Below are positions 1 to 8,683 of a stretch of DNA of 60,217 nt, in pieces (within the stretch, counting starts at the first letter, position 1; each line of letters begins with the position of its first letter). The DNA lies in contig NZ_JADEVZ010000027.1 of NCBI RefSeq assembly GCF_015207875.1, forward strand, positions 1-60,217, read 5' to 3'. Both the position numbers and the translations under genes were made by a program. The notes beneath the pieces were generated by a model that had not been told where the DNA came from, searched no databases, and worked only from the letters and a program-made list of their open reading frames with translations. This DNA is from Dolichospermum sp. LEGE 00240. Its GTDB lineage: Bacteria > Cyanobacteriota > Cyanobacteriia > Cyanobacteriales > Nostocaceae.

Positions 1-117
1 GACCCCGCCCCTACAGGTTTTATAATTGATTGTTAAACAAAAATTGTTACAATCTAATTCAGAAAGTGTAAAATCGGAGATAGATGGTACAAAATATCGT
101 ACAAACGATAGACTTAT

Positions 118-208
118 TAGACATCTCCAAAAAAGAATGTAGAGATGTTCCATGGAACGTCTCTACAAGGATTCTAGGATACGCATATTTAATTTCTGGA
201 GATGTCTA
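118..208. repeat. 91-bp palindromic miniature element, copy 1
   Basis: The ends are a perfect 12-bp inverted repeat, TAGACATCTCCA at the left and TGGAGATGTCTA at the right. The centre carries a second palindrome around TTCCATGGAA. The reverse complement of 1463-1553 matches this stretch with only three differences, so the two are inverted copies of one element. It encodes nothing. The size, the ends and the absence of a gene fit a MITE. The TA at each end would suit an IS630/Tc1-type parent transposase, but that is inference. Confidence 0.85.
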
Positions 209-238
209 TTAAACTAAACACACTGATATTCTAAAATC

Positions 239-1111
239 ATGAAAGCATCTGCTAAGTTCGACTTTGAAGACGAAAAATTTAACGCCCCACCGTCCCAAGT
301 GATTCCCTGGGGTTTAATGGTCAATCCTCGGTATGGTACAGATGGTTTACAAAGCTATGGTTTAGCGATTAGCCGCGATAATGCTCAATCCGTTGGGTTT
401 CAGCCAGATGATAATTGGCAACAGGTGGAACATGAATTTAGTTCTGGAGAAGTAGAAACAATATTTATTACTACTACTCCTCGATTGGTGATTGTGCGTC
501 GTGGACCGTTATCAGTGCAGGATCGGGAAACTAAGATTAGACTAGGTACATACAAAGATTACAAAGAAGAGTTTTTAGCTGATAAACTTAAATTTAAAAT
601 TTATACTCGCCATTTGATTTTTTTAGTTGGTGAAGATAAAAAGTTTTTGCATCAATCACCTCTGCAATTAACTCTGAGTGGTTCACCCGGCGCTAGTTTT
701 GGTAAAAATTACGCTGAATATCAACAAGGGCGAATTACTGGCGGTTTTGCTGGGGAATTGGAAAAAGCTTATGCTGGTTTTCAAAATAAACCACTAACGC
801 CTAAAGGTCCTTTATTCCATGCTCATGGAATTTTTTGCCCGATCATTGAACCGGAGGAAAGAGGAATAGAACCGAATATTGCTTTGGTTGCTTCAACTGT
901 AGATTATAAACATCCCACAGTTTCAACTTTAACAGATTATATGATTGCCTCAGACTCTCCTGAGTCGGAAATCATTTGTAAGGCCTTTGAAGAATACAAA
1001 GAATTTGGTAAGGAAGTAATTAAACCAGAGGCTTCTAAGGTAGAAACATCGGGTGCTACCAATTCTTATGTGTATGCAGATGACGATGAATTTGGTTATC
1101 CACCTTATTAA
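239..1111 (+). CDS. DUF5895-type conserved cyanobacterial protein
   Basis: A 290-residue soluble protein with no signal peptide or membrane segment. The overall look (acidic N-terminus, 'PWGLMVNPRYG' near residue 23, and an acidic tyrosine-rich tail ending in GYPPY) resembles the cyanobacterial DUF5895 family, whose function is unknown. The start ATG follows the left miniature element by only 30 bp, so its promoter would have to lie inside or across that repeat. It stands alone, flanked by the two inverted copies of the 91-bp element at 118-208 and 1463-1553. Family placement is from memory and moderately sure; no function is proposed. Confidence 0.6.
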   Translation: MKASAKFDFEDEKFNAPPSQVIPWGLMVNPRYGTDGLQSYGLAISRDNAQSVGFQPDDNWQQVEHEFSSGEVETIFITTTPRLVIVRRGPLSVQDRETKIRLGTYKDYKEEFLADKLKFKIYTRHLIFLVGEDKKFLHQSPLQLTLSGSPGASFGKNYAEYQQGRITGGFAGELEKAYAGFQNKPLTPKGPLFHAHGIFCPIIEPEERGIEPNIALVASTVDYKHPTVSTLTDYMIASDSPESEIICKAFEEYKEFGKEVIKPEASKVETSGATNSYVYADDDEFGYPPY

Positions 1112-1147
1112 TTTCTAGCAGGGAGCAGCGGGCAGAGCAGGGCTGTT

Positions 1148-1333
1148 TCATTCCACAAGACGAAGAAGTTTGTCAATATCGTGAGAGATAAATCTCTGGG
1201 CAATTGTCACGGGAGTATAACCATTTTGACGAAGGATATTAATTGCGATGGATCTGACTAATGATGGCGAGATTTGCCGGAGTATTGCCCAAACGGATTG
1301 TGGAACTGTCTTCTTTGAAAACAACATCTTCAC
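1148..1333 (-). CDS. possible 61-residue protein or gene remnant
   Basis: An ORF in an otherwise gene-free gap. The protein starts MKMLFSKK and ends in an alpha-helical stretch, 'GYTPVTIAQRFISHDIDKLL', that looks protein-like rather than random. I do not recognise a family. It could be a small gene, perhaps toxin/antitoxin-sized, or the decayed end of a longer one. No clear ribosome binding site or partner gene is visible, so it is listed as doubtful. Confidence 0.25.
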   Translation of the reverse strand: MKMLFSKKTVPQSVWAILRQISPSLVRSIAINILRQNGYTPVTIAQRFISHDIDKLLRLVE

Positions 1334-1462
1334 TCGATGGAGGCAATTTTCGATGTTCCCAGTTATGAGTTCCTGTTCCCTTTTCTCAACTTATCGGTTT
1401 AGCATAACAAGTACCGAATAACCTAAATATATTACACTATGGAGTGGCAAACCTTGGATCAT

Positions 1463-1553
1463 TAGACATCTCCAGAAATTAAATATGCGTATCCTAGAAC
1501 CCTTGTAGAGGCGTTCCATGGAACGTCTCTACATTCTTTTTTGGAGATGTCTA
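1463..1553. repeat. 91-bp palindromic miniature element, copy 2 (inverted)
   Basis: Same element as 118-208 in opposite orientation, with the same 12-bp terminal inverted repeat and the same length. There are three substitutions in 91 positions, two of them in the arms of the central palindrome. Both copies are flanked by ATT on each side, compatible with a short target duplication or a preferred target. The near identity suggests recent activity. Confidence 0.85.
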
Positions 1554-1823
1554 TTGATTATAACAAAACCAAGATATAACCCTTTGCGTGAGACTAAAAT
1601 TCATACCCTTAATCAGCAACGCCTAAGAATCATAGATCCCAGATTTGCATGAACAGAACAAGAATATGCAGACATCAAGCTAGAAGGTGTTTAGAACTCC
1701 GAATTCTCAGAGAATTCAGGGGTCTGAATAAATCAGTAAGAATTTTTCCGGCTACCAATCACCAAGTGACAAACTTAGTTAAAATAATCAACTAACCTCA
1801 AAACAGAAACCAGCCGAAAACTC

Positions 1824-3038
1824 ATGGCAGATCAAATGCAGTGGACAAATGCCCTATCAACCCGTCCTTCCTTAGAAGCGGCTATTACAGATGTCGTGGA
1901 ACAAGCTGTGGCATCTTTAACAGCACCAGCGGATTTAGGGCTGATATTCATTTCTTCTGCGTTTATGAGTGAGTATTCCCGACTTTTGCCTTTATTGGCG
2001 GAAAAGCTTTCTGTACCTATATTAATTGGTTGTAGTGCTGGGGGTGTCATTGGTAGGAAACAGGCAGGAGAAACGGAAGAAATAGAAGCAGAACCAGCCC
2101 TGAGTCTGACCTTAGCCCATCTTCCTGGTGTCGAAATCCGACCTTTTCATATTGTGGCGGAAGAATTGCCAGATTCCGATAGTTCTCCTACTGCTTGGAT
2201 TGATTTAGTAGGTGTATCACCTTCAGTTGTTCCTCAATTTATTCTCTTGTCGAGTCCCTTTGCTTCAGGAACAAATGATTTGTTGCAGGGGCTAGATTTT
2301 GCTTATCCTGGTTCGGTGGTGGTAGGAGGACAGGCCAGCAGCGGCTTTATGAATGGTCACGTGGGGTTATTTTGTAATGATCAGTTATATCGGGAAGGGA
2401 CGGTAGGTATAGCTTTAAGTGGCAATATCGTCTTAGATACTATTGTTTCCCAGGGGTGTCGTCCTATTGGTGAACCGTTGCAAGTGACAAAGGCGGAACG
2501 AAATATTATTTTAGAGTTGGATGAACAAGTGCCTTTGATGGTGTTGCGAAATTTAATTAGTAGTTTGACTGAAGAAGAAAGGACTTTGGCACAACATTCT
2601 TTATTTGTGGGTTTAGCAATGGATGAATTTCGGCTAAATTTACATTCGGGGGATTTTTTAATTCGCAATGTTTTGGGAGTAGATCCTAATGCTGGAGCGA
2701 TCGCAATTGGCGATCGCATTCGTGCCGGTCAAAGGTTACAATTTCATTTGAGGGATGCCGAAGCATCCGCCGAAGATTTAGAAATTTTACTCCAAGAATA
2801 TCAAAGTGAAAATGCCGGACAACCTTCTCCTGTAGGCGCTTTGATGTTTACCTGTTTAGGACGAGGAACAGGACTGTATGGCAAACCTAATTTCGATTCT
2901 CAACTGTTTAGCCGTTACATCCAGGACATCCCAATGGGTGGCTTTTTCTGCGGTGGTGAAATTGGTCCAGTCAGCGGCAGAACTTTCCTCCATGGCTATA
3001 CTTCTGTATTTGCTATTTGTCGTTCTCTTGGAGAATAG
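1824..3038 (+). CDS. FIST domain sensory protein
   Basis: A 404-residue cytoplasmic protein with the two-part FIST architecture. The N-terminal FIST domain is at about residues 38-230 (it includes 'LIGCSAGGVIG' near residue 68) and the FIST C-terminal domain follows at about 250-390, with 'GRGTGLYG' and a glycine-rich end. FIST domains are thought to bind small ligands, possibly amino acids, and are often joined to signalling modules; here the domain stands alone, as is common in cyanobacteria. The gene is monocistronic and convergent with the metallophosphoesterase that follows. Confidence 0.85.
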   Translation: MADQMQWTNALSTRPSLEAAITDVVEQAVASLTAPADLGLIFISSAFMSEYSRLLPLLAEKLSVPILIGCSAGGVIGRKQAGETEEIEAEPALSLTLAHLPGVEIRPFHIVAEELPDSDSSPTAWIDLVGVSPSVVPQFILLSSPFASGTNDLLQGLDFAYPGSVVVGGQASSGFMNGHVGLFCNDQLYREGTVGIALSGNIVLDTIVSQGCRPIGEPLQVTKAERNIILELDEQVPLMVLRNLISSLTEEERTLAQHSLFVGLAMDEFRLNLHSGDFLIRNVLGVDPNAGAIAIGDRIRAGQRLQFHLRDAEASAEDLEILLQEYQSENAGQPSPVGALMFTCLGRGTGLYGKPNFDSQLFSRYIQDIPMGGFFCGGEIGPVSGRTFLHGYTSVFAICRSLGE

Positions 3039-3066
3039 GTGACAGGTGACAGGTGACAGGTGACAG
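3037..3066. repeat. GGTGACA heptamer tandem repeat
   Basis: About four copies of the 7-mer GGTGACA begin at the FIST stop codon. The same heptamer array occurs at 21921-21950. Such heptanucleotide tandem repeats are known from heterocystous cyanobacteria (STRR sequences). The following 'AATGACCAATGACTAATGACC' type sequence is a related degenerate tract. Confidence 0.8.
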
Positions 3067-3090
3067 TAAAGAGGTATTAATGACCAATGA

Positions 3091-4194
3091 CTAATGACCA
3101 ATTAAAAGTGTACTGTGATTATCAATTAAAGCCGTATTCCCATCATTAACCGCGCTATATTCTTCAATGTAACGACGGACATTAATTGGAAAGTGTGGAT
3201 ATTCTAACATGGCATCGCCATCGGCAATAGTCGCCCAAAAGTCCCGTAAACTGGGGGCTAGGGTTTGTGCCTGTGCTAGTGGTAAACTTAAAGGCGGTAA
3301 AGTCAATAATTTGAGGACAAAAGGATAAGAGCGATCGCCCATCCATTGCCGTGATAATGTTTGTAAATTGGGAAAATCTGGAACTGATTCCACACGATGA
3401 GAAACAACTTGTAACGATTCACTACCCAATTCATCGCGGTTAAATTCCAACACCCGATAAGGATGAGGATAGCTAACTAAAGAACCAGTAGTAATATCAT
3501 AAATTCCGTCTGCACAAGCCACATCTTGAACGTGCAAATGTCCTGTAAATACTAACTTAACTCCATAACGTTGTAATAATTGCCGAAGTTCCCAAGCATT
3601 TTCCAGCATATAACGATTTGCCATCGGATGACGGGATTGATTCGGTAAATGTTCAACCACATTGTGATGGATCATGACTAAAACCAATTCATCCTCAATC
3701 CCTGCTAACTGCTGTTCTAACCACTGGAATTGCTGACTATCCAACCGTCCTATCTGCTGACCTTGATCATCAAATGAGTTAGAATTAAGACCAATTAACC
3801 TCACTCCTGGAAATATTTGCTGATTATAATAATGTTGTTGAGGATTTTCATAACCAAACTTTTGGTAGAAATAGGGAAAATCTGCAAAGCTAATTGATTG
3901 TTCATTGGCGATTAAAACAGGGACATCATGATTACCAGGAATAACATAAGATGGAAAAGGTAACTGTGATAATCTGTTTTGTAACCAACTGTGATTCGCT
4001 GATTCACCATGTTGGGTTAAGTCTCCAGGGATCAACAAAAAATCTAAATCTAATTGGGTTAAATGTTCTAATACACTATCAAAAGCCGGAATACTCACTT
4101 CCACCAAATGAAAGCGACTAGGGTGATCCCAGATTGTTTCAGGAAGCGCAATGTGTAAGTCGCTAACGATAGCAAAACGAAAATTGAGTTTCAT
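3091..4194 (-). CDS. calcineurin-like metallophosphoesterase
   Basis: A 367-residue phosphoesterase. The dinuclear metal-site motifs are in order: SDLHI (residues 11-15), GDLTQHGES (57-65), GNHD (87-90), 'MIHHN' in the middle and 'TGHLHVQD' toward the end. This set is typical of class III cyclic-nucleotide phosphodiesterase-like enzymes (CpdA/Icc type), although the substrate cannot be read from sequence. No signal peptide is visible, so it is probably cytoplasmic. The start ATG at 4194 leads directly into the first beta strand. It is divergent from trmB, about 150 bp away. Confidence 0.85.
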   Translation of the reverse strand: MKLNFRFAIVSDLHIALPETIWDHPSRFHLVEVSIPAFDSVLEHLTQLDLDFLLIPGDLTQHGESANHSWLQNRLSQLPFPSYVIPGNHDVPVLIANEQSISFADFPYFYQKFGYENPQQHYYNQQIFPGVRLIGLNSNSFDDQGQQIGRLDSQQFQWLEQQLAGIEDELVLVMIHHNVVEHLPNQSRHPMANRYMLENAWELRQLLQRYGVKLVFTGHLHVQDVACADGIYDITTGSLVSYPHPYRVLEFNRDELGSESLQVVSHRVESVPDFPNLQTLSRQWMGDRSYPFVLKLLTLPPLSLPLAQAQTLAPSLRDFWATIADGDAMLEYPHFPINVRRYIEEYSAVNDGNTALIDNHSTLLIGH

Positions 4195-4342
4195 TGATTT
4201 TAAGAAAATGTTAAAAATAAAGTTGCAAAGATTCTTTTTCTCAAAGTATAACTCTCACTGTGTATACCTGTGCAGGAATATTTAGACTTAATAATATTTG
4301 TATACATTTGTTTAAAATTGTTGTTTTTTAGGAGCGTAAATT

Positions 4343-5047
4343 TTGTCACCTGTTCGAGTTCGTCAGCACGTAAACCCCCTGGCAAGTAAATTCCAAACCC
4401 CAACCGCTTCTCCAGAATGGGAAAAGATTTATATCCGACAAAACCTACCTCTACACTTAGATATTGGTTGTGCGAGAGGGAGATTTGTCCTGAAAATGGC
4501 ACAAATAGAACCAAATTGGAATTTTTTAGGATTAGAAATCCGAGAACCCCTAGTAGTCGAAGCCAATAGAATCCGCGACGAAATGGGGTTAACAAACTTG
4601 CATTATGTATTTGCAAATGTGAATAATTCCCTAGTTTCCTTATTATCAACTTTACCATTAGGAAGCTTACAAAGAGTTACAATTCAATTTCCTGATCCTT
4701 GGTTTAAAAATCGCCATGCGAAACGCCGGGTAGTCCAACCAGAATTAGTCACAGAATTAGGGAAATATTTAGCAGTGGGTGGTATTGTTTTTCTGCAATC
4801 TGATATAGAATTTGTAGCAGTAGAAATGTGCGATCGCTTTCATGAACATCCTGCATTTGAGAAGCTAGGAACAACAACATGGTTAGCCCAAAATCCTCTC
4901 CCTGTCCCCACAGAACGGGAAATAGCCACTCAAAACAAAGGTGAACCAGTATATAGGGCTTTATTTACAAAGAAAACTGAAATTTTAGAGCCTGGGGTAA
5001 ATGAGCAATCGTACAGAAACTTACGCTCAGGCTGTAACCCTTGCTAG
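4343..5047 (+). CDS. trmB: tRNA (guanine-N7-)-methyltransferase
   Basis: Transfers a methyl group from S-adenosylmethionine to N7 of G46 in tRNA. The SAM-binding loop '[10 protein letters not shown]' (about residues 35-44) and the family signature '[14 protein letters not shown]' (about 113-126) are both intact. The start is TTG at 4343, supported by TAGGAG nine bases upstream. No in-frame ATG lies before the conserved region. The last 20 or so residues after 'YRALFTKK' go beyond the usual end of the family and look unrelated, as if an original stop had been lost. They overlap a small ORF at 5001-5129. Confidence 0.93.
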   Translation: MSPVRVRQHVNPLASKFQTPTASPEWEKIYIRQNLPLHLDIGCARGRFVLKMAQIEPNWNFLGLEIREPLVVEANRIRDEMGLTNLHYVFANVNNSLVSLLSTLPLGSLQRVTIQFPDPWFKNRHAKRRVVQPELVTELGKYLAVGGIVFLQSDIEFVAVEMCDRFHEHPAFEKLGTTTWLAQNPLPVPTEREIATQNKGEPVYRALFTKKTEILEPGVNEQSYRNLRSGCNPC

Positions 5048-5129
5048 ATTAAGCCAAACACGATTAGACTTGTTTGAGTATATATATGATCATCCCTTGA
5101 AACCGTGTTTAAAAGTGATAAATTACTAA
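5001..5129 (+). CDS. possible 42-residue protein overlapping trmB
   Basis: An ATG in another frame inside the 3' end of trmB opens a 42-residue reading frame whose helical sequence (containing '[20 protein letters not shown]') looks like a genuine protein start. It could be a small cyanobacterial gene, or the 5' stump of a longer gene cut off by the insertion of the recombinase element just downstream. I do not recognise a family. The overlap with the atypical trmB tail supports this frame being the ancestral coding frame here. Confidence 0.35.
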   Translation: MSNRTETYAQAVTLARLSQTRLDLFEYIYDHPLKPCLKVINY

Positions 5130-5256
5130 CTTTTGTTTTAATGGGTGATGTTGATTAACTGGTTAAACACCAAACCGACTTAATCCAACTCAAAAGCCAA
5201 ACTCTCTAATCTCAAAATAACGTAGTATACTGGGGTTAATCGTATTTAACCGAAAG

Positions 5257-5861
5257 ATGAAATACCTAACCCCAGAACAAGTTGACAAACAATTTGGCTA
5301 TCACCCTAAGACAACGGCAGAATGGGCTGACTTAGGGAAAATAGAATGTATTTCCCTGGGGGACATCGGAGATATCCAGAGTCAGCATTCATCAAAACAG
5401 TCTCAATGGATAAAGAGAGGGTTCTTTATGCCCGTGTCAGCACAAAAACCCAGTTGTTAGACCTTGACACACAAATAGATTTTTTAGGTAAAACTTACCC
5501 AGGATGCCGGGTCGTCAAGGATGTTGCCAGTGGTATGAACTGGAAGCGGAAAAACTTTCTTAAATTAATGACTCAAGTTGCCCAAAATCAAATCTCTGAA
5601 ATTGTCGTGGGACATAAGGATAGGTTATGCAGATTTGGTTTTGAGTTTGTTGAGTGGTTTTGCAATCTTCACGGCTGCAAAATTGTCGTGGTGAACAATG
5701 CCAAGCTATCACCGCAGGAAGAGTTGATGCAGGATTTTATGGCTATCATGCACTGCTTTTCTTCCAAGCTTTACTTCCTTCGGGCTTACAAGAAAAAGAT
5801 AGCCGAAGAGCAAAATATTCATGAAATAAATAGTAGTCAATACGAGTTAATAGGTGTATAG
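5257..5861 (+). pseudogene. IS607-type serine recombinase (tnpA), frameshifted
   Basis: Two overlapping frames together give one IS607-family TnpA. The first frame, from 5257, encodes the MerR-like helix-turn-helix ('YLTPEQVDKQFGYHPKTTAE'). The second frame resumes with 'PGGHRRYPESAF' and continues into the resolvase domain, with catalytic Ser in 'YARVST' and 'HKDRLCRFGFEF'. The expected ECI-x-x-PGGHRRYP junction needs one extra base near 5350-5356, so a single-base deletion is likely. An internal ATG at 5406 could still yield the catalytic domain alone. No tnpB follows. IS607 elements have no terminal inverted repeats, so the ends cannot be fixed. Confidence 0.85.
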
Positions 5862-5974
5862 TAGTAAAAGACGTAGCAAACCAAGTCCATGAAACTCAAA
5901 GCAAAGAATCAGTTAACCGTTACGAGAATCGCTATTTTAGGTTTTTACAAAACTAAACATATATCGTTTTTATT

Positions 5975-6292
5975 ATGTTTACCTACTTACTAAAAGTAGA
6001 TGAGGATTCAAAAATATCACAGCATTCTCTTAGAAGAGAATATGTGAAAACTATCAGTAATTATATTAATTGTAAGGATTTACAAGCAAATTATGATTTT
6101 CTTTTTAATGAAAGTTTACTAGCTAGATATTTAGTAAATAGAAACGACATTTTAGAATGTAGTGCTAGAGAGTATTATAGCCAATACACTGATAAAGATT
6201 TTTTAAAAATCCGTGATAAATTAGAACAAATTAAAATACGATTAGAACAAGCGCAGAAAAAACACAAAGCGGGTAAAAGCAGTAAAAAATAA
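5975..6292 (+). CDS. unknown 105-residue charged protein
   Basis: A small AT-rich ORF beginning MFTYLLKVDEDSK and ending in a lysine-rich tail (AGKSSKK) after a coiled-coil-like stretch, 'KIRDKLEQIKIRLEQAQKK', at about residues 78-96. There is no signal peptide or membrane segment. It lies where an IS607 element would normally carry tnpB but shows no TnpB features. The composition is more AT-rich than its neighbours, fitting a recently acquired or orphan gene. I do not recognise it. Confidence 0.5.
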   Translation: MFTYLLKVDEDSKISQHSLRREYVKTISNYINCKDLQANYDFLFNESLLARYLVNRNDILECSAREYYSQYTDKDFLKIRDKLEQIKIRLEQAQKKHKAGKSSKK

Positions 6293-6460
6293 TTAGTTAT
6301 TTGGCGTTAGCCATAGGGTACAGAATGTAAATTCAAAGCCAGATAGCAAGCCAGTTTTACTCCTGATTCCTGCTATGTCTTTCAACTAACGAATTAAACC
6401 AGCCCGTTGAAAGATAGTATGAGGAGTGATTTCTAATCCTGGTAATATTTCATGACTACT

Positions 6461-6479
6461 GGGCGGGGAAGCCCCGCCC
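6461..6479. repeat. GC-rich perfect hairpin
   Basis: GGGCGGGG and CCCCGCCC form an 8-bp perfect stem with a three-base loop in AT-rich surroundings. There is no T-run, so it is not a classic terminator. It resembles the GC-rich hairpin at 35683-35701, and half of one may be cut by the left edge of the window (CCCCGCCCCTAC, from base 3). Confidence 0.7.
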
Positions 6480-6519
6480 TGAATTATGCTGTATCAAGAA
6501 ACTATCCTTGAGACATAAA

Positions 6520-6918
6520 TTAAGCACCACGTCTTAGGGATGCTTCTACTTGCTTGAATTCAGCATCCAGACGTTTTTTCAGCTTTTCAGGAACGGGACG
6601 ATTAGGATAAGAACTGTAATGTCCTGCAAGGGAATTGAGGGCTGTTCGCATGGTGGTAAAAGAGTTAAGAGCCAAAACAGAAGTATTCCGTTGGTAGCGA
6701 GCCGAAAAGTCATTGATTTTTTGACGGGCTTCTGCTTCAAGTTCGGCTTTATTTGGAGAATCTTGAGGTAATTCTAGGGTTTGTCTCAACGTATTGACTA
6801 CAGTTAAGGTATCTTGACGATAATCCCCGGTTAAACTATCTGGACTACCAGCACAGCCAACTAAACCGATAACTAAAACTAAAACTAGAGAAAGCAGACG
6901 CGACCAATAGCTTTTCAT
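6520..6918 (-). CDS. psb27: photosystem II lipoprotein Psb27
   Basis: A lumenal lipoprotein that binds CP43 of photosystem II assembly and repair intermediates and holds off attachment of the oxygen-evolving extrinsic subunits until the Mn cluster is built. The 132-residue protein has a hydrophobic signal ending in the lipobox LVGC (lipidated Cys22), then the conserved 'LTGDYRQDTLTVVNTLR' and 'KINDFSARYQR' helices of the four-helix bundle. The ATG at 6918 is chosen because it puts a normal n-region before the signal; two further Met codons upstream would add a hydrophobic extension. It is monocistronic. Confidence 0.93.
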   Translation of the reverse strand: MKSYWSRLLSLVLVLVIGLVGCAGSPDSLTGDYRQDTLTVVNTLRQTLELPQDSPNKAELEAEARQKINDFSARYQRNTSVLALNSFTTMRTALNSLAGHYSSYPNRPVPEKLKKRLDAEFKQVEASLRRGA

Positions 6919-6994
6919 AAGCATTAAGTAAAAAAGAACAAGTAAATCAAAATCCATCCTATCTTGAATCGGTATATGGGGAATAGGTCAGTTG

Positions 6995-7106
6995 TCTCGT
7001 TCCCATAATCTGTATGGGAATAAATTCTATAAGGCTCTGCCTTTTCAATAATACTATGAGGCAGAGCCTCTATGATTGCATTCCCAGTCAGAGACTGGGA
7101 ACGAGA
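6995..7106. repeat. multi-hairpin miniature element
   Basis: The ends are TCTCGTTCCCA (6995-7005) and TGGGAACGAGA (7096-7106), a perfect 11-bp inverted repeat. The interior holds a 10-bp perfect stem, AGGCTCTGCC (7032-7041) with GGCAGAGCCT (7060-7069), and a third palindrome, TTCCCAGTCAGAGACTGGGAA type, at 7081-7101. The element lies directly after the cofH stop on its own strand, so it may act as a transcript end as well as being a dispersed repeat. Confidence 0.75.
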
Positions 7107-7109
7107 TAA

Positions 7110-8252
7110 TTACCCATTACCCATTAGCCGATATAAAGTATCCCGTTGTTGATAGGGTCTTTTCAAAGAAGTTATTGCATTTTGTAAAGTTTCTACTTCC
7201 ATGCAAGTACCACCCACAGCCCCAGCCATTGTGGTAATGTGTTCTTCCATTAATGTGCCACCTATATCATTACAACCCCAATTTAAGGCTGCTGTAGCAC
7301 CATCTAGTCCCAGCTTTACCCAGCTTGGTTGGTGATTGGGGATGTAATTTCCCAGATAAATTCTGGCTACAGCGGTTAGTAATAGGGAATCAGCTAAAAC
7401 AGGTTGGTCTCTTCCTACCTTTTTGCGTAGGGATTTGGGGGCTTCTTGACCAACGAAGGGTAAGACAATAAATTCGGTAATTCTTGCAGGATAGCCTTTT
7501 TCTATGGCTGTTTGTTGGAGCGATCGCAATTTTTCTAAATGGCCAATTTGCTGTTCTGGGGTTTCAATATGTCCAGACAATATGGTACTCGTAGTGGGTA
7601 CTCCTAATTGATGGGCTGTACTGACAATTTCTAGCCAAGTGGCTGTATCAATCTTTTCTGGACACAGTACCCGTCTGACTTCATCATCTAGCACTTCTGC
7701 GGCTGTTCCGGGCATAGAACCGACACCAGCATCTCGCAAAGCTATAATCACATCAGTATAGGAAATTCCATCTAATCTGGCGATAAATTGGACTTCTTGG
7801 GGAGAAAAAGCGTGTAAATGGAGGTGGGGAAATTCGTCCTTGATGGTTTTTACCAGTTTGAGATAATAGGGTAAAGACTTACCATTAATTTGCGCTTGTG
7901 GGTGCAATCCCCCTTGCATACATATTTCCGTTGCTCCTCGACGCACTGCATCTGTAGCTTTTTCCAAAATCTGCGCCGAATTTAACCAGTAAGCATCCGA
8001 ATCACCATCATCCCGGCGGAATGCACAAAAACTGCAATGTTGCTCACAAATGTTAGTAAAATTAATATTACGATTAATTATGTAAGTAACAGTATTACCA
8101 ACTTGTTTCTGACGGAGTTGATTTGCTGTAGACTGAATTTGAGCGATCGCCTGTGGATCAGTTTGTTTTAGTAAAAATACTCCATCATCAGGGGATATAT
8201 CATCCTCTGTCAAAGCCGATTGCAGAATAGATTCAAAAGTTATAGTAGTCAC
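7110..8252 (-). CDS. cofH: F420/F0 synthase subunit CofH
   Basis: A radical SAM enzyme that, with CofG, builds F0 (7,8-didemethyl-8-hydroxy-5-deazariboflavin) from tyrosine and a ribityl-diaminouracil. F0 is the antenna chromophore of cyanobacterial DNA photolyases. The Cx3Cx2C cluster-binding motif is at Cys69, Cys73 and Cys76 ('[10 protein letters not shown]'), and the C-terminal 'WVKLG' and '[11 protein letters not shown]' blocks are typical of CofH/MqnC-type enzymes. The length of 380 residues fits CofH. The start is GTG at 8252. cofG is not in the window. Confidence 0.9.
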   Translation of the reverse strand: MTTITFESILQSALTEDDISPDDGVFLLKQTDPQAIAQIQSTANQLRQKQVGNTVTYIINRNINFTNICEQHCSFCAFRRDDGDSDAYWLNSAQILEKATDAVRRGATEICMQGGLHPQAQINGKSLPYYLKLVKTIKDEFPHLHLHAFSPQEVQFIARLDGISYTDVIIALRDAGVGSMPGTAAEVLDDEVRRVLCPEKIDTATWLEIVSTAHQLGVPTTSTILSGHIETPEQQIGHLEKLRSLQQTAIEKGYPARITEFIVLPFVGQEAPKSLRKKVGRDQPVLADSLLLTAVARIYLGNYIPNHQPSWVKLGLDGATAALNWGCNDIGGTLMEEHITTMAGAVGGTCMEVETLQNAITSLKRPYQQRDTLYRLMGNG

Positions 8253-8683
8253 AGGTGATTAAATATAAGTAGGTTGGCGTTGAAAATTGTCCTTATAGCA
8301 AGGCAAGAAGCAAGATTAAAGAGATTTTCAGCGATTTTATGTTTCTTTACACAGTTTAGTTTTATTGTGTTCACCTACTTAAACAACTCGTTTAATTTCA
8401 TAATAAATTGAAATTTGTAACTTTTAAATGTTATTTAACTGATAAACACCATTGTCTTAGAGAATCTTTGTTAAGAGATTATAAATCGCGGCTACACAGA
8501 CGAAATCTTTCTCCGCTGGTTAATATTAAGGCGTATTGAGTTCTGTAAGCTCAAAGTCCAGACTGCGGCAACAAAAATCAAATAGGATTCCTGTACAATT
8601 ATAATCCATTAAGTGTTTTAAATACTTTTTTGACAACACAATTTTTGGTAAACTAGAATCGGGAGGATATTAAGTAATATTGC
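8253..8683. other. gap with a half-copy of a dispersed repeat
   Basis: No gene is visible. At about 8482-8530 the sequence ATCGCGGCTACACAGACGAA and its continuation match the left arm of the palindromic elements at 23339-23445 and 49160-49276, without the matching right arm, so this is a truncated copy. The rest is AT-rich and contains the cofH promoter. Confidence 0.6.

Larger units (their letters stand above)
1112..1823. other. gene-poor gap with one miniature element
   Basis: This 712-bp stretch holds the doubtful small ORF at 1148-1333 and the inverted miniature element at 1463-1553. The 270 bp before the FIST gene contain AATTCTCAGAGAATT (about 1700-1714), a short palindrome, and must contain that gene's promoter. 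Nothing else is recognisable. Confidence 0.5.

Noticed and set aside
118-1553. Complete composite transposon around the DUF5895 gene
   Set aside because: Neither the elements nor the interval encode a transposase, and the two copies may have inserted independently. It is reported only as an arrangement.
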